This document shows, piece after piece, positions 4,076-5,159 of a DNA stretch of 5,159 nucleotides; position 1 is the first letter of the stretch; every line of letters begins with the position of its first letter. The notes under the pieces are model-generated. The model was not told where the DNA came from, did no database searches, and saw only the letters and a list, made by a program, of their open reading frames with translations. The translations under genes were made by a program, and so were the position numbers. The DNA is from Thermomicrobiales bacterium. Lineage in GTDB: Bacteria; Chloroflexota; Chloroflexia; Thermomicrobiales; UBA6265. The stretch is from contig JAUJMG010000317.1 of the NCBI GenBank assembly GCA_030446955.1, positions 1-5,159 on the forward strand, written 5' to 3'.

Positions 4076-5159
4076 CCGCTCCCGGCTTCTCCAGCCAGGA
4101 GAAGGGGTAGCGGTCGTCCTCAAACTCGCGAGCGGCGGCGGTCAGGTTGAGCGGGCGGAAGGTGTCCACCATGACCGCGAGTTCCTCCGTCCCCTCCTTG
4201 CCAATACTCGCCTCGGCAGCGCCGGGATGCGGGCCGTGGGGGATGCCCCGAGGGTGGAGGGTCATGCTGCCGACCTCGACGCCGCGGCGACTCATAAAGT
4301 TCCCGCTGACGTAGTACATGACCTCCTCGCTGTCGATGTTGGAGTGGTGATATGGGGCCGGAATCGCCAGCGGGTGGTAGTCGAACTTGCGGGGGACGAA
4401 CGAGCAGACGACGAAGTTTGGCCCTTCGAACGTCTGATGGACTGGTGGCGGCTGATGTACCCGCCCGGTGATCGGCTCGAAGTCGGCTATATTGAGAGCC
4501 CACGGGTAGACATAACCGTCCCAGCCGACCACGTCGAACGGATGGTAGTCGAGCTTGTAGCAGGTCACCCCGTCTCGTAGCTTCAGGCGTACCTCAAAGT
4601 CGCCTCGCTCATCGTGGGTTTCCAATTCGCCCGGTCGGCGAATGTCGCGCTGGGTGAACGGAGCGTGCTCCATGAGCTGGCCGTAGGCGTTGCGGTATCG
4701 TTTCGGTGTTTCGAGTTGGCCAAAGCTCTCGATGACGAGGTGACGCTGGGGAACCGCGTCGAGATCCAGGCGGTAGGTCGTCCCGCGGGGTACCAGAAGA
4801 TAGTCGCCCTGCCCATAAGCGAGGGCACCGAAGACGGATCGGAGAGTCCCCGTGCCCTCATGAATGAAGTAGAGCTCGTCGGCGATGCCGTTCCGGTAGT
4901 AGGCAAGCATTGGTTCGGTGGGACGGGAGAGGGACCAGGTTACGTCGTCATTGAAGAGCAAGCAGACGCGTCCGCTGACCGCGTCGCCGCCCGCGGGGAT
5001 GTCGCCCGTCTTGAGGTGGTGGTGATGCTGGCCCTGCGGCTGCCACACCTGCGGCGGTGGAATTGGCTCGAAGGCGACGCCGGTGATCCGGGCCGGGGAG
5101 TTGAGGTGGTAGAGGATGGACTCGTTGCCGGAGAAGCCGTGGGTCCCGAAGACCTCCTC
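4068..5159 (-). CDS. hmgA: Homogentisate 1,2-dioxygenase (5' end outside the window)
   Basis: This enzyme opens the ring of homogentisate with O2 to give maleylacetoacetate, in the cytoplasm, in tyrosine and phenylalanine breakdown. It uses Fe(II). The frame stays open to the window edge: 363 residues are visible, beginning EEVFGTHGFSGNESILYHL, which is family sequence, so the GTG at 5048 is internal and not the start. I estimate about 30 residues are missing, for a total near 390, typical of the compact bacterial form. In visible numbering the iron ligands are His272 (YHHSN), Glu278 (DSEE) and His308 (PHGP). Their +6 and +30 spacing is the same as His335, Glu341 and His371 of the human enzyme. 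His235 in GRVHQPPP is the likely counterpart of the catalytic His292. Family blocks DVVGWDGYVYPWALNI and NFVVCSFVPRKFDYHP are intact. No frameshift is seen. It is convergent with the membrane protein gene; its promoter and any pathway partners lie to the right. Confidence 0.93.
   Translation of the reverse strand, partial: EEVFGTHGFSGNESILYHLNSPARITGVAFEPIPPPQVWQPQGQHHHHLKTGDIPAGGDAVSGRVCLLFNDDVTWSLSRPTEPMLAYYRNGIADELYFIHEGTGTLRSVFGALAYGQGDYLLVPRGTTYRLDLDAVPQRHLVIESFGQLETPKRYRNAYGQLMEHAPFTQRDIRRPGELETHDERGDFEVRLKLRDGVTCYKLDYHPFDVVGWDGYVYPWALNIADFEPITGRVHQPPPVHQTFEGPNFVVCSFVPRKFDYHPLAIPAPYHHSNIDSEEVMYYVSGNFMSRRGVEVGSMTLHPRGIPHGPHPGAAEASIGKEGTEELAVMVDTFRPLNLTAAAREFEDDRYPFSWLEKPGAVT

Noticed and set aside
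3909..4580. A 223-residue plus-strand open frame antisense to hmgA.
   Set aside because: It shadows a clear hmgA coding sequence with conserved iron ligands and shows no family features of its own.
5046..5048. GTG at 5048 as the hmgA start.
   Set aside because: The upstream codons to the window edge encode typical homogentisate dioxygenase sequence (EEVFGTHGFSGN), and no ribosome binding site precedes the GTG.

Overview
The window is GC-rich bacterial chromosomal DNA. The best taxonomic guess is Chloroflexota (Thermomicrobia or Anaerolineae-like). This rests mainly on the small lipoprotein at 315-755, whose mature domain resembles lipoproteins I recall from that phylum, and on the compact bacterial type of homogentisate dioxygenase at the right edge. 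It is an inference from memory, not a search result. There is no mobile element, tRNA, rRNA or CRISPR array.

Layout from left to right. Positions 1-314 hold no convincing protein gene but are rich in signals. A textbook leftward sigma-70-type promoter (TTGACA, 17 bp, TATAGT; 157-185, minus strand) has a perfect 7-bp inverted repeat around its -10 element. The leftward transcript would begin with about 140 nt of strongly self-complementary RNA. A weaker rightward extended -10 promoter (270-278) and a good ribosome binding site precede a 146-residue secreted lipoprotein (315-755). The next 260 bp are non-coding, with several short palindromes and a hairpin just before an AGGGAGG sequence. Then come two rightward genes: a formyltransferase of the Fmt/PurN fold (1016-1906) with an intact Asn-His-Asp catalytic set, and a GNAT-family N-acetyltransferase (2051-2872) that looks like a tandem of a degenerate and an active domain. 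After a 351-bp non-coding stretch lies a three-helix membrane protein with a long Pro/Ala/acidic tail (3224-4075). Its stop codon overlaps, tail to tail, the end of a leftward homogentisate 1,2-dioxygenase gene (hmgA, 4068 to beyond 5159).

How the parts relate: the formyltransferase and acetyltransferase may be co-transcribed (144-bp gap, no clear terminator between them), but their substrates cannot be read from the sequence. hmgA is a catabolic gene of the tyrosine/phenylalanine to fumarate plus acetoacetate route. Its promoter, its first few dozen codons and any partner genes lie to the right of the window. The lipoprotein and membrane protein have no evident link to these enzymes. I do not see a clear new multi-gene system. 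The least explained elements are the structured leftward transcript at 1-150, the formyltransferase with an unclear start and a possibly damaged 3' end, and the 8-bp convergent overlap.
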